Positions 44,371-53,566 of a stretch of DNA of 64,000 bases are shown in pieces. The stretch is taken from NCBI RefSeq assembly GCF_000346485.2, contig NZ_KQ976354.1, forward strand, positions 620,001 through 684,000, given 5' to 3'. Source of the DNA: Scytonema hofmannii PCC 7110 (GTDB lineage Bacteria; Cyanobacteriota; Cyanobacteriia; Cyanobacteriales; Nostocaceae). The notes below the pieces were generated by a model. The model saw only the letters and a program-made list of their open reading frames with translations. It did not search any database and was not told where the DNA came from. Each line of letters opens with the position of its first letter. Positions within the stretch are counted from its first letter, which is position 1. A program made the translations under genes and the position numbers.

Positions 44371-47300
44371 ATGAAAATAAGAGAAGCTCAGGGACACATT
44401 TTCGAGTTAGCATTCAACACAGGAATATTGACAGCCCTTCATCAATCCGGGATGAAATATGCTCACATGGATTTATTCATTAATGATTTGAAACGTATCA
44501 ATCATCGAGGAGTAGTTAATAAACTTGTTGAGATGAAACTGTTAGAAGGATTTATTGATGCGGAAAGTCAAAGAATATGGGCTGCATGGGGTAAATTTTT
44601 ACTTTTACGAGGTCATCTTGGGGGTTTAGGTTTATGGGAGGAATTGATGAACTCCTTAGAATTTTCGTTCGTTTCTAATAGAAACTGGGAACTACTATAT
44701 ATGCAATGCTGCCTCTCAGATGAAGCCAGCATGAGAACGCTAGAAAAACATCAATATGAACGGTATTCTCAGATTCTTTCGCAGTTTGATATTACCGCTG
44801 ATCGGGTTACATCATATATAAATCAATATGCCAAAACAGGAGAATTTTTAAAAGCAGATACATTGATGTTGATGTCGAAAGATGGAGAAAAAAACAAGGA
44901 ATATTACATTGTTTGTGTTGATTTGTCCGCCTTTACTGTGGAGAATAATCAAAATAATGAATTAAATTATCAAAAAAATAATGATGAATCAAGGCATGAA
45001 GAAGAACAGTTGGAGTTGTGGAATTTATCAAGCGCTTCGTCTATTCTTGCATATTTGAAAGCAGAACTGCGTTATTTAATGTCCAAAAGTGTTTATCATA
45101 AATTAAAACTTGACACCCAAAAAGGGACTAATCAGCAATTAATAGGGCAATATATTCAGGATTATCTTACAGCTTTTTCTTATTACGATAAAGATTTTGT
45201 TAAGTTGGTACAGGCAGCATCATACTCAGCCAGTTTCGTCAAATTTCTTGAGTCAGAAAATAAAATACCCAAGGATGCTACTGTACAAGTAACAGCAATA
45301 GGTTACACGACACGAGGAATTAGCACCTTAAATGTTATTCGGGAGGACTTTCACATTCTTGACCTTTGCGCCAATGCATATAAATCGATGAAGGGACGGC
45401 AAAAGTCCGATAGAGAAAATTCCATCAATACTTATGAGCAGACGCTTTTTAAGATGCTTAATTTAATTAAAAGAAATGCTGTATATTGTTTCTCACGTTC
45501 GCTTGAGCAAGTAGGAATTTCGGTAAAAGAAAAATTAATAGAAAACTCTCAACCAGAGCCACTTTCTCATGAACAAAAAGTCAACCAATTTGTAGATTCA
45601 TTATGTGATACTAATTGTCAAGAAGATAAAACTGTATGTTTCAGTGAAATACTAACAAATTTTAATAATCCTTCAGACTTTTTAGCTTCTTCAATCAGTT
45701 CAAAATACTATCTAACTGAGGAAATTTCTTTAATAGATGCCCACGCAAAAATAATTCAGGAATATCTGTCAGGTAATTATCGTAATCTATTTCTAACTGG
45801 TAATCCAGGTATTGGTAAAACAACAGCTGTGGTGAATTTTCTACGCGAACATGCTGACGAGGGTTTCCTGTTTTTCTACATTAGTCCACGTCTCTCTGTG
45901 AACGAAGACACGATTAATAAATTTAAAGATAAAAAAACAGGTCATTTGTTCGCTGATGACCTGTTTTGTATTTCCACAAGTCGTGCTCTGATTGCTGCCA
46001 ATAATAACCAGCCCACAGTGAGATACTATTCTAATAGCAATAATCAAACTTTTGAAAGTTTAGGGGTAACTTTTTGTGGTGCAGAATATGATGAAAAACT
46101 GAACACTAACCGAAAAAATTTAATAAATCGTCAGTCTCGCTCTTTACTCGGTTATAATAACAAATCCGGAACCGGAGTTATTAGAAGTTTATGTGAAGCA
46201 GGTCATATTCTCATCAAACAGCAAAAAAATAAAATTGTCATTACTAGCTCAACTCAATCGCTCCGCAAATTGAATAGTGGAGGTGACTCATTAGATAATT
46301 TCGAGAGACTATTTCGTTCAGTTACAAATAATGGTGAGATAATACCGGAGTTAATGGGTGAATTATCTTCACGCCTGAAACATATTATTGTTATGATTGA
46401 TGAAGTAACAGGTGACAATGCTGGAGTTGAGTGGTTTCACTCTATGAAGAAATGGTTAGGAAAAAAACTTGAGCTATTTGACCATTCATACGGTTTTAAT
46501 ACAAAGTTAATTGTTGCCGATGCTTCTCTTACAGGTATTGATGTTGTTAAACCACATCTTGGTACAAAGGAAGCGGAACCAGATAAAATTTATTGTTTTT
46601 TTGTTGATAAGGAGCAAGAGCCATTGGAAGTCAGTTATTTATCTTTTGATAATTATTCTGTAGCGCAATCTAATGTCGATTCTGCTATTATTAATGTTAA
46701 TTCATTTCCTGCAAAACAAATTGATATAACTTACAAAGTATTCTTTGAAGTAAACAAAATCAATGACGATGGTTCCGTTAAAATTAAACTAGGTCAATCA
46801 GTACGAGATGAAGCTTTAATAAACGAAATAATCCACTATGTTAATCAACCAGAGTTAGGACAATTAATTGTTTATATCCAGGATAAACAACGTCTGAGAC
46901 AATTAATTTCCCTAGTAAAAAAGAAACTGTCTTGGTTCAAGAAAAATGAGACTTATTTGGAGATACATTCCCAAGTAACTGATATGGAAACGCTACTCAA
47001 ATGCAAGAATCAAGTGCGGGTAGTGTTTATGACATCATCTGCGGCTCGTGGTATTTCCTTTCCCCATGCTAAACATATAATAGTTGAACTACCAAGATTT
47101 CAGATAGAAAATAACCTGATGGAGATCATTCAGGTAATTTATAGAGGTAGAGGTGAGTTTGGTGAGGGACAAAATAACGATCGCGCTTGTAAGAAAATAA
47201 CAGTTTACATTATTGAACAAGTTTTTACAAATACACCTAATAATCAACAAAGTAACAGCACCCGCGCCGCGAATTTAATAGGTTCTCTACTCGTGTTGCG

Positions 47301-48234
47301 AGCAGCAGTAATGACACGAATTTTGGGCGCTGGAAATTTAGGTGGACGCAACATAGCTATGATTCCCGTCGGTGGTAAAGCGATATATTCAAGCGGGGAG
47401 ACTTTCAGCACTCGGATTAAATCTTTGATGCAGTTACTACGAAGTCACCAGCGATTGCATCCAGATGACCTGAACGTTAAACTTGTTTTTGAAAATCTGT
47501 CTACCTTATTTAAGTCATCTGAGTTTCTAATTCAACCTCCTCGCGTCTCTAATTCTTCTGTTGTCCAACAGCAAGCTAGAAAAAAAATTAGCTTGCTGTC
47601 CTTATTAGAGCTAGGAGTAGATTTTTTATTTGACCAATGTTCCTGTATGGCGGAATTGTTAGAAATAGAACTTAACCCACAGGTTTACATGGATGGTTCA
47701 TTGTTGATTATTCCAATGAATAATTATACTGTAACATCACGTTACAGTATAGATCCTTATTCTCAAATTCGCTCTTATATAACAACTAATTTTAGGAATG
47801 CACTAAAAAATATCAGTCAAGGTGATTATTCAGGAAATATCAAAAATGAAATTTTGTTTACCATCGATTTTATAGAACATTTACTACAAAATGAGGGTAA
47901 CACTCAGCAAATAAGCGACTCTAGTAATTTTAGCGATCAATACTTAGCTATTCCCATACATTTTTTGTTAAAGGATAAAATTCTTCAATCCTCATTTATA
48001 GGAGATGAAAATTCTCCTATGAGTTATGATTTTCGTATTTTATTAGAGCGTTATATTAAAGCTTTGTACCCTGCTAATGATTTTCTTCCCATTGGTAATG
48101 GTTACCCTGATTTTCCTTGGGTAATTTTTAAAAGTTACGATTTAGCACAAATTCGTCGCAGTTTGTTTAAAGCAAATTACTTTCTTAACTCTCGCTCCCT
48201 AAATCTTCTCAATCTGATTTTGTCACGTCAATAG
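44371..48234 (+). CDS. Giant SF2 helicase-like ATPase (1287 aa), defence island
   Basis: A 1287-aa protein that opens with a helical domain (MKIREAQGHIFELAFNTGIL) before the ATPase core. Walker A is GNPGIGKTT at 477-485, followed by FFYISPRLSVN. Walker B is IVMIDEVTGD with Asp at 677. A motif V-like SSAARGISFPHAKHIIVELP leads to a motif VI-like QVIYRGRG at 921-928. This order fits a superfamily 2 helicase or translocase, with DEVT in place of DEAD/DEAH and a roughly 200-residue insertion between motifs Ia and II. The ATG at 44371 is preferred over the TTG at 44314. It is encoded directly after the 1167-aa unknown protein and convergent with the DrmD-like gene. Confidence 0.78.
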   Translation: MKIREAQGHIFELAFNTGILTALHQSGMKYAHMDLFINDLKRINHRGVVNKLVEMKLLEGFIDAESQRIWAAWGKFLLLRGHLGGLGLWEELMNSLEFSFVSNRNWELLYMQCCLSDEASMRTLEKHQYERYSQILSQFDITADRVTSYINQYAKTGEFLKADTLMLMSKDGEKNKEYYIVCVDLSAFTVENNQNNELNYQKNNDESRHEEEQLELWNLSSASSILAYLKAELRYLMSKSVYHKLKLDTQKGTNQQLIGQYIQDYLTAFSYYDKDFVKLVQAASYSASFVKFLESENKIPKDATVQVTAIGYTTRGISTLNVIREDFHILDLCANAYKSMKGRQKSDRENSINTYEQTLFKMLNLIKRNAVYCFSRSLEQVGISVKEKLIENSQPEPLSHEQKVNQFVDSLCDTNCQEDKTVCFSEILTNFNNPSDFLASSISSKYYLTEEISLIDAHAKIIQEYLSGNYRNLFLTGNPGIGKTTAVVNFLREHADEGFLFFYISPRLSVNEDTINKFKDKKTGHLFADDLFCISTSRALIAANNNQPTVRYYSNSNNQTFESLGVTFCGAEYDEKLNTNRKNLINRQSRSLLGYNNKSGTGVIRSLCEAGHILIKQQKNKIVITSSTQSLRKLNSGGDSLDNFERLFRSVTNNGEIIPELMGELSSRLKHIIVMIDEVTGDNAGVEWFHSMKKWLGKKLELFDHSYGFNTKLIVADASLTGIDVVKPHLGTKEAEPDKIYCFFVDKEQEPLEVSYLSFDNYSVAQSNVDSAIINVNSFPAKQIDITYKVFFEVNKINDDGSVKIKLGQSVRDEALINEIIHYVNQPELGQLIVYIQDKQRLRQLISLVKKKLSWFKKNETYLEIHSQVTDMETLLKCKNQVRVVFMTSSAARGISFPHAKHIIVELPRFQIENNLMEIIQVIYRGRGEFGEGQNNDRACKKITVYIIEQVFTNTPNNQQSNSTRAANLIGSLLVLRAAVMTRILGAGNLGGRNIAMIPVGGKAIYSSGETFSTRIKSLMQLLRSHQRLHPDDLNVKLVFENLSTLFKSSEFLIQPPRVSNSSVVQQQARKKISLLSLLELGVDFLFDQCSCMAELLEIELNPQVYMDGSLLIIPMNNYTVTSRYSIDPYSQIRSYITTNFRNALKNISQGDYSGNIKNEILFTIDFIEHLLQNEGNTQQISDSSNFSDQYLAIPIHFLLKDKILQSSFIGDENSPMSYDFRILLERYIKALYPANDFLPIGNGYPDFPWVIFKSYDLAQIRRSLFKANYFLNSRSLNLLNLILSRQ

Positions 48235-48354
48235 AGTCACAACTAGAGAGTAAAGTCGATTTCATATTTAAATTAATGTTATATGTAAGTTTGTTGGTTA
48301 GGCTTATAGCAATTTCAGGTTAATAGACCACATTTGTAGGGTTCTTGAATGCAC

Positions 48355-48430
48355 GGGCGGGGACGCCCGTACCACAAGAGGATATTTCTGTATTACAAGA
48401 GGATATATCTTTAACACAAGCGGATATTCC
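48355..48430. repeat. Hairpin plus about 21-base tandem repeat
   Basis: An ACGGGCGGGGACGCCCGT hairpin is followed by three diverged units of about 21 bases built on ACAAGAGGATAT. It lies at the convergent end of the giant and SNF2 genes and may be transcribed from both sides. Confidence 0.55.
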
Positions 48431-48436
48431 TTACTT

Positions 48437-51337
48437 TTATCCGGGCTGTAGAACATAAACACCCAATATATCCATCGGTAATTGCGGTGTAACCCGAACT
48501 TGTCCTTCTTTAGTAATTGCTCTAACTCGCCTGTGACTTTGTAAAAGTTCTTGCGCTCTTTGTTGAGCAAACTGTTCTAAACCGGGTTGTAGTTCTTCTA
48601 GTTCTTCCAACAATTCCGCAATTTCTCTCTGTTTAGAAGCTTTGTTAATGTCACTCACCGGAATTGCTTGCTCTAACAATAACCTTGCTTCTTCTTGCGA
48701 TAACCAAGTTGGATTCGATGGGGAATCGGTAAAACCAATGACAGCGCATTCTTCTGCTAACATAGATGTGCGTTCGCGAAGCGGCTGCTTGGCAGCATCG
48801 CTCTTAGCGCAAGCCGTACCCGGCTTATCGCGTATTTCTACACCACGTCTCGAATCTAACAAATGTCGCAACCTAACCAATAACAACGTTGTCCGCTTTT
48901 GTACGGCATCTGTTACAGTAAAGCCACACCGGGCTGCTATGGGTTCTTTAGTGTTGGAAAGTGCTTCTTCTAAAATGTAACTTGCCAAACCTTCTACTAA
49001 AGGATGGTTCCGCCCAATGTATTCCACGCCGAACGGTGCAGGGGTTGTAAAGGTTAGCAAACGCGGTTTGTCTCCTAAAGATAGTTTGAGAAAACTCGGT
49101 ATTTCTGGGAGTGACCAACCTTGTTTTTTCTTGGTAAAAGAAATATTCATGCGATCGCATGCCAACTTCACAAACCTTTCGACATCTTCCTCAGCCCCTA
49201 AAATCCTATCCGAGTCAACCAACTCTTGTTGGACTTGTTCTGGTTTGATAGCACGTTGAGCAAAACGAGTCCGGCTAATTTTCTCCCGTTCTACAGCTTT
49301 ATCCCAACTGTTGTGAACTTGCTCAACAGAAGAATCTTCTTGAGACAGTAAATCCAACAAAGATAGCTGAACAGCATCAGTTGCACGGTCAAATAAAGAC
49401 TTAAACACCGCCTCTGCTACAGTAGTACTATCCATGGGTACGGGAACGGTAATTCCCAAAGTCTTGTGAATCTGTACGGCTTTGCGGATGAGAACTTCTA
49501 AGACTGCTCCATCTACGGGATTATCCTGACCGTAAAGTAAACAACATTTCACTTGCTCTGCTGTTTGTCCATAGCGGTCTATACGTCCTTCCCGTTGTTC
49601 CAAACGGTTGGGATTCCAAGGTAGATCGTAGTGAATTGCTGAATTAAAGTGTGTTTGTAAGTTCACTCCTTCACTCAAACAATCGGTAGCAACTAGTACA
49701 CGTTGGGGATAAGATTTCAATTCTTCAAGGCGGATTTCCCGTTCATCTTCCGAGAGTTCTCCTGTAATAGCAATAACTCTCACCTGACTGTGTTTTTTCT
49801 CCAGTTTTTGCTTGAGTGCATCTGCAACATAATTAGTTGTGGTGATATACCGACACCAAATAATCGGATTCATCTCAACAGAAAGCAAAGACTCCACTGT
49901 CTCGATACAAGATTGCAATTTTTGGTCTTTATCGCCTCGTAACTTTTCCGCAGCTTGTACAAAAGCCCTCAGTTTCTTTTTGTCTGCATCCTTATAACTT
50001 TGCTGTCCTTGTTCCATCACCACAGTCGGCGATGCATCAACAGCCTGTTCTTGTTCTGTGGAATCGTAAACGTAAGCACTCATCAAGCCTTCGTCTAATT
50101 CCGTCAGTAAGTTATTGCCATCCCCTTTCCCAACTTGACGGTTTAAAGTTGCTATTGCAGCCGCAGGAGAAGACATGACGCAACGAATTAACGCCAACGC
50201 CGACCAATACCTTCCTCGACGTTGGGCGTGGCTCATGTCGGCTGTTGTATTTTTTACCAATCCACGAGCAAAATTATAGACATCCTCAAATAGTTCTTTA
50301 TACTCCTTCGATAACTTGTAATGTTGTTCCTGTGATTCTCGTTCTGGAAAAGGAGTTTCATTTCCCAACCACAGTTTCACATCCGCCCGTCGTCGTTGAA
50401 CAAAATGGCTAGCTAATTTGTCTCGTTCTTTCTCGGTTAAGCAGTCTAAATCAAAACTTTCAAATTCCGGTACGAGTAACCCTAGCAGTGACAAAAAAGC
50501 TGATTCAATACCACTATGAGGAGTTGCAGTCAGCAGAAGTAAATGCCGTTGTTGTTTTTGAGCAATTTCTTGAACGAGTTGGTGGCGTTGCTGTTGGGAT
50601 GTAGTTTTTGTATGAGGATGGGCGCAAGTGTGTGCTTCATCCACAATCACTAAATCCGGACAGTGAGCGATAAAACTAGCACGACGGCGTTCTGCTTTTG
50701 CGTAATCGAGACTTACAATAATGTAACGATAATAACTAAAAATACACGTATTATTTGGTACGTTGCGTTCCAACTGGGAAGCCGTACCGGAACGTATAAC
50801 GACTGCATCAATATGAAATTTTTCCCTTAATTCTTGCTGCCATTGATCGCACAAGTGAGGCGGACACAACACTGCTATTCGCTTGACTTCACCCCGATCC
50901 AAAAGTTCCCGTGCAATTAACCCGGCTTCAATGGTTTTGCCAATTCCTACATCATCCGCAATCAACAGCCGCACCGTCTCCAATCTCAGCGCCATCAATA
51001 AAGGAACTAACTGATAGGGGCGCGGACGAAGCGATAACCGTCCCAAGCAGCGAAACGGTCCCGCACCACTCCGAAGTTGCATCCGCGCTGCATCCATCAA
51101 TAACAAGGCGGCGGAATGGTCTTTGACTTGTTCGCTTTTTGGTAAAGGAAAAGTTGCTGGTTTGATGGTTTCTAGTCCTTGCTCCCACAGCTTTTGATAA
51201 ATACCCACAATTTCGTCTTCGTTCCCACTTAAGGAACGCAAACGAACGACCTCCTGATTTTCTGAAGGTATGACAACCCACTGGCGATCGCGACTGGTCA
51301 CAATAGAACCAGGTGTAGGATTGATGGTTTCCGTCAT
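48437..51337 (-). CDS. DrmD-like SNF2/RapA helicase of a DISARM-related system
   Basis: A 966-aa SNF2-family protein. Walker A is DDVGIGKT (128-135). Then come LCPPHLCDQWQQELREKF, IVDEAHTCAHP, LLLTATPHSG and the C-terminal motifs VLVATDCLSEGVNL and EQREGRIDRYGQ. The overall architecture, with a long RapA-like C-terminal part ending RVTPQLPMDILGVYVLQPG, is that of DrmD in class 1 DISARM. A 36-bp dispersed element gives residues 836-847 ([12 protein letters not shown]), followed by AAKQPLRERTS, probably also repeat-derived. The frame remains open. The promoter lies in 51338-51777, and the gene is convergent with the giant genes. Confidence 0.88.
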   Translation of the reverse strand: MTETINPTPGSIVTSRDRQWVVIPSENQEVVRLRSLSGNEDEIVGIYQKLWEQGLETIKPATFPLPKSEQVKDHSAALLLMDAARMQLRSGAGPFRCLGRLSLRPRPYQLVPLLMALRLETVRLLIADDVGIGKTIEAGLIARELLDRGEVKRIAVLCPPHLCDQWQQELREKFHIDAVVIRSGTASQLERNVPNNTCIFSYYRYIIVSLDYAKAERRRASFIAHCPDLVIVDEAHTCAHPHTKTTSQQQRHQLVQEIAQKQQRHLLLLTATPHSGIESAFLSLLGLLVPEFESFDLDCLTEKERDKLASHFVQRRRADVKLWLGNETPFPERESQEQHYKLSKEYKELFEDVYNFARGLVKNTTADMSHAQRRGRYWSALALIRCVMSSPAAAIATLNRQVGKGDGNNLLTELDEGLMSAYVYDSTEQEQAVDASPTVVMEQGQQSYKDADKKKLRAFVQAAEKLRGDKDQKLQSCIETVESLLSVEMNPIIWCRYITTTNYVADALKQKLEKKHSQVRVIAITGELSEDEREIRLEELKSYPQRVLVATDCLSEGVNLQTHFNSAIHYDLPWNPNRLEQREGRIDRYGQTAEQVKCCLLYGQDNPVDGAVLEVLIRKAVQIHKTLGITVPVPMDSTTVAEAVFKSLFDRATDAVQLSLLDLLSQEDSSVEQVHNSWDKAVEREKISRTRFAQRAIKPEQVQQELVDSDRILGAEEDVERFVKLACDRMNISFTKKKQGWSLPEIPSFLKLSLGDKPRLLTFTTPAPFGVEYIGRNHPLVEGLASYILEEALSNTKEPIAARCGFTVTDAVQKRTTLLLVRLRHLLDSRRGVEIRDKPGTACAKSDAAKQPLRERTSMLAEECAVIGFTDSPSNPTWLSQEEARLLLEQAIPVSDINKASKQREIAELLEELEELQPGLEQFAQQRAQELLQSHRRVRAITKEGQVRVTPQLPMDILGVYVLQPG
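48769..48832. repeat. Dispersed palindromic element inside the SNF2 gene
   Basis: The 36-base core 48797-48832 (CTCTTAGCGCAAGC...GTACC...GGCTTATCGC) matches 23623-23658 in the EF-G gene at 33 of 36 bases. To its left is a CGTTCGCGAAGCGGC block typical of Nostocales repeats. Confidence 0.85.
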
Positions 51338-51777
51338 TAATTTGCCTTACTAGAAAATAGATAGCAGAAATTCAGTAGCCAGTATGACTACTCAGCTACC
51401 AACTCGTTATTTGTGAATTAGATAAATGATTCTAATTTCCTGTATCTGTTTTAGTGCAGCCTGGTAAATTTGATATTAGAAAAAGTACTTGCTTTTTGCC
51501 CTGATATTGCCCTGATAAAAAATCACTATAATGTATCTTCTGATATCCATGGTAATCAGTATACTGTACGTAAAAGAGCACAAATTTAAAGATTTACACA
51601 TTACAAAGTAAAACTTTAGCCAAATTACTGATATTTAACTGTTTTATTATACGGACTCTATAAGTAATTTCTATGTAAATGTCCTAGATCGGACTGATAT
51701 ACATAAGCATTGGTAAGCATATTTACGGCTGAGGGAATCACGAGCTTTATACCATGCGGCTGGCGATCGCATTCCTC
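51338..51777. other. Intergenic stretch, AT-rich
   Basis: No gene is seen. It contains an 11-base direct repeat TTGCCCTGATA twice in tandem at 51496-51517 and the promoter of the SNF2 gene. Confidence 0.5.
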
Positions 51778-52326
51778 TTATGATTTACTATCAATCAGGT
51801 GGATGACCTCAATTGCCATATCCAACCAATCAATATAAGTCTGCTCTTGCCGTAGCACTAGCTCCAGTACTAACCTTTGCAGAATTTGTTGGCGATTGTT
51901 GGAAAGGTTGTCAAGCAGTGGTAGCTCGATCGCTTTACATTTCTCTAGTTTTTCACACCGCGCTGCTCGTTGTTGCTCTAACAGTTTAATGATGGCATTA
52001 TCCGGTAACTGAGCGGCAAAAAACATCTGAATGCGTAAGGGATCTCGCACAGTTGGTAAAGGGTGCGGTTCTTGAAGCCATCTTGTGAATTCCGCTTTTC
52101 CTGCTTCCGTCAAACGGTAAACTTTACGATTTGGGCGATCGCGTTGAATCTCAACCGTACAGCTAATCCAACCCCGTTCTTCCAGTTTATCCAAAGTTCT
52201 GTAAATCTGTGCTTGGTCGGCTTGCCATAAATGGGCAATGGTGCGATCGAAGCAGCTTGTTTTGAGGTCATAGCCAGTCATCTCTTCTTGCTGAAGTAGA
52301 CCCATAATTGCGTGTGCCAAGGACAT
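51778..52326 (-). CDS. PadR-family transcriptional regulator
   Basis: A 182-aa repressor. The N-terminal winged helix reads MSLAHAIMGLLQQEEMTGYD and AQIYRTLDKLEERGWISCTV, with the wing RPNRKVYRLTEAGKAEF. The C-terminal part is the helical dimerisation domain (VirR/PadR C-terminal type). PadR proteins repress a divergent or neighbouring gene until a ligand, often a phenolic, binds. A 20-bp perfect palindrome (52393-52412) lies 67 bases upstream of its start and is repeated upstream of the pirin gene, so both are likely under its control. Confidence 0.92.
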   Translation of the reverse strand: MSLAHAIMGLLQQEEMTGYDLKTSCFDRTIAHLWQADQAQIYRTLDKLEERGWISCTVEIQRDRPNRKVYRLTEAGKAEFTRWLQEPHPLPTVRDPLRIQMFFAAQLPDNAIIKLLEQQRAARCEKLEKCKAIELPLLDNLSNNRQQILQRLVLELVLRQEQTYIDWLDMAIEVIHLIDSKS

Positions 52327-52327
52327 G

Positions 52328-52465
52328 ATACGGTTTTCCGAATAATGATGTTCGTTTAATTACACTGTCATGACCTATATATGCTTGCGCTAATATATGA
52401 TTAATCATATATAAAGTATAGTACTTTAGAGAAAGACCGCATAGCTACCTTACACCTTAGCTAAA
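52328..52465. repeat. 138-bp direct duplication, left copy
   Basis: It matches 53429-53566 over its whole length with few differences. Its right end is a dead copy of the pirin start: ATA instead of ATG at 52441, then codons for ATLHLS and a TAA stop. It is the original padR/pirin intergenic region as seen from the padR side. Confidence 0.9.
52393..52412. promoter_or_regulatory. 20-bp perfect palindrome, candidate PadR operator (left)
   Basis: ATATATGATT-AATCATATAT is its own reverse complement. It sits in the upstream region of padR and is identical in the right copy at 53494-53513. PadR operators are typically AT-rich palindromes of this size. This is inferred, not shown. Confidence 0.7.
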
Positions 52466-52595
52466 CTGACACAAATGATAATTTAACGGTGGGGTGGTTC
52501 ATCAGCACAGATGAAGTATGGTTAGTAATAAGTTGTGCAACCACATTAAGATCTTCATACTGCCCATTGCACCAATTAGTTATGAAGCGCTCGCC

Positions 52596-53045
52596 CTAAT
52601 CTGCCCCACCAGTCTTGCTTATTGTCCAATTTTCTATCTTTAGCTCTGGCACCTTACCAAAATCTCGATTATTACGTGTTAGCAAGATTAATCCACGAGA
52701 GCGGCAGGTAGCAGCAATTCGTAAATCCATCGTTGCTAGCTGAATTCTTTGAGATTGCAAGCTATCAAACATTGCTGCGGCAGCACTATCAAATGGAATA
52801 ACTGGCAAAACTGTAAAGTCTCTCCGAATTCGAGCCATCATTTCATAACCTTTGACGATCTCATTGGAATTACGAGCGCGATTAATATAAGTATGGCTAC
52901 CAAGAATCTGTTCATGAAACGTAACCATTGACACAGAAAAAGCTGAAATCGGATGTTGAGCCATCCGATTCAATAGGTTCATGTAATCTTGCCCCATTTC
53001 CCTTTGGATAATGCTGAGATGATCGGTATCCAACAGATATTTCAT
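52596..53045 (-). CDS. PIN-domain toxin, VapC-like
   Basis: A 149-aa PIN ribonuclease. It opens MKYLLDTDHLSIIQREMGQD with the first active-site Asp near residue 6, has a conserved Glu in VTFHEQILGSHT, and a C-terminal acidic motif in ATMDLRIAATCRSRGLILLTRNNRDF. It overlaps the upstream antitoxin-like gene by 4 bases (53042-53045), the usual vapBC layout. The pair sits between the two 138-bp duplications, so it probably arrived as a unit. Its RNA target is unknown. Confidence 0.9.
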   Translation of the reverse strand: MKYLLDTDHLSIIQREMGQDYMNLLNRMAQHPISAFSVSMVTFHEQILGSHTYINRARNSNEIVKGYEMMARIRRDFTVLPVIPFDSAAAAMFDSLQSQRIQLATMDLRIAATCRSRGLILLTRNNRDFGKVPELKIENWTISKTGGAD

Positions 53046-53257
53046 AGCTCAACTTCTGTATCTATAAGGGGATGATCTGCCTGACGAATCGCTCGACCAT
53101 AGGCTAAAACCTCTTCAAAGGCTGGCTCATCTTTGAACGAACCTGTAACTTGTTGTAACCAATTAGTGGATTCAGAAGCAGCTAACTGCTTTTGTAACTC
53201 AATGACTGCAGCCTCAACAACTGCGAGACGTTCCTCGACAGAAATGTTGGTTGACAT
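53042..53257 (-). CDS. Antitoxin-like partner of the PIN toxin
   Basis: A 71-aa acidic protein: an N-terminal coiled-coil-like helix (SVEERLAVVEAAVIELQKQL), then a charged tail (EPAFEEVLAYGRAIRQADHP) that could wrap the PIN domain. No DNA-binding motif of the AbrB, RHH or Phd type is evident. Because of its position and the 4-base overlap it is called an antitoxin; the family is not certain. Confidence 0.7.
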   Translation of the reverse strand: MSTNISVEERLAVVEAAVIELQKQLAASESTNWLQQVTGSFKDEPAFEEVLAYGRAIRQADHPLIDTEVEL

Positions 53258-53428
53258 CTCAGTTTTCTCCCTTTCTCAGGTAACTGTTTGAAGGATAGCG
53301 AGTTAGGAAAGGATTTGCAACTTGTGCATAACATCTCTACTATATTTCTGCAATTTAACAAGTTGTCAAAAATAATGATAAAGAGAAGATTAGGTTGAAA
53401 TTAGGAAGTATCAACTAGTAGTAGCTTA

Positions 53429-53566
53429 ATACGGTTTACCGAATAATGATGTTCGTTTAATTACACTGTTACGATCTATATATGCTTGCGCTAATATATG
53501 ATTAATCATATATAAAGTATAGTACTTTAAAGGAGATCTGCATGGCTACCTTACACCTCAGCAAAG
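53429..53566. repeat. 138-bp direct duplication, right copy (with the live pirin start)
   Basis: Full-length match to 52328-52465. It ends in the first 25 bases of the pirin coding region. A good Shine-Dalgarno (AAAGGAGA) is present here, while the left copy has AGAGAAAGA and has lost the ATG. Confidence 0.9.
53494..53513. promoter_or_regulatory. 20-bp perfect palindrome, candidate PadR operator (right)
   Basis: Identical to 52393-52412. A TATAAAGTATAGT -10-like stretch overlaps and follows it, about 20-30 bases before the pirin start, so a bound repressor would block transcription. Confidence 0.7.

Noticed and set aside
26232-51337. Complete classical DISARM operon
   Set aside because: No separate DrmB or DrmC (PLD) gene is present, the helicase is a single long chain, and gene order and strands differ.
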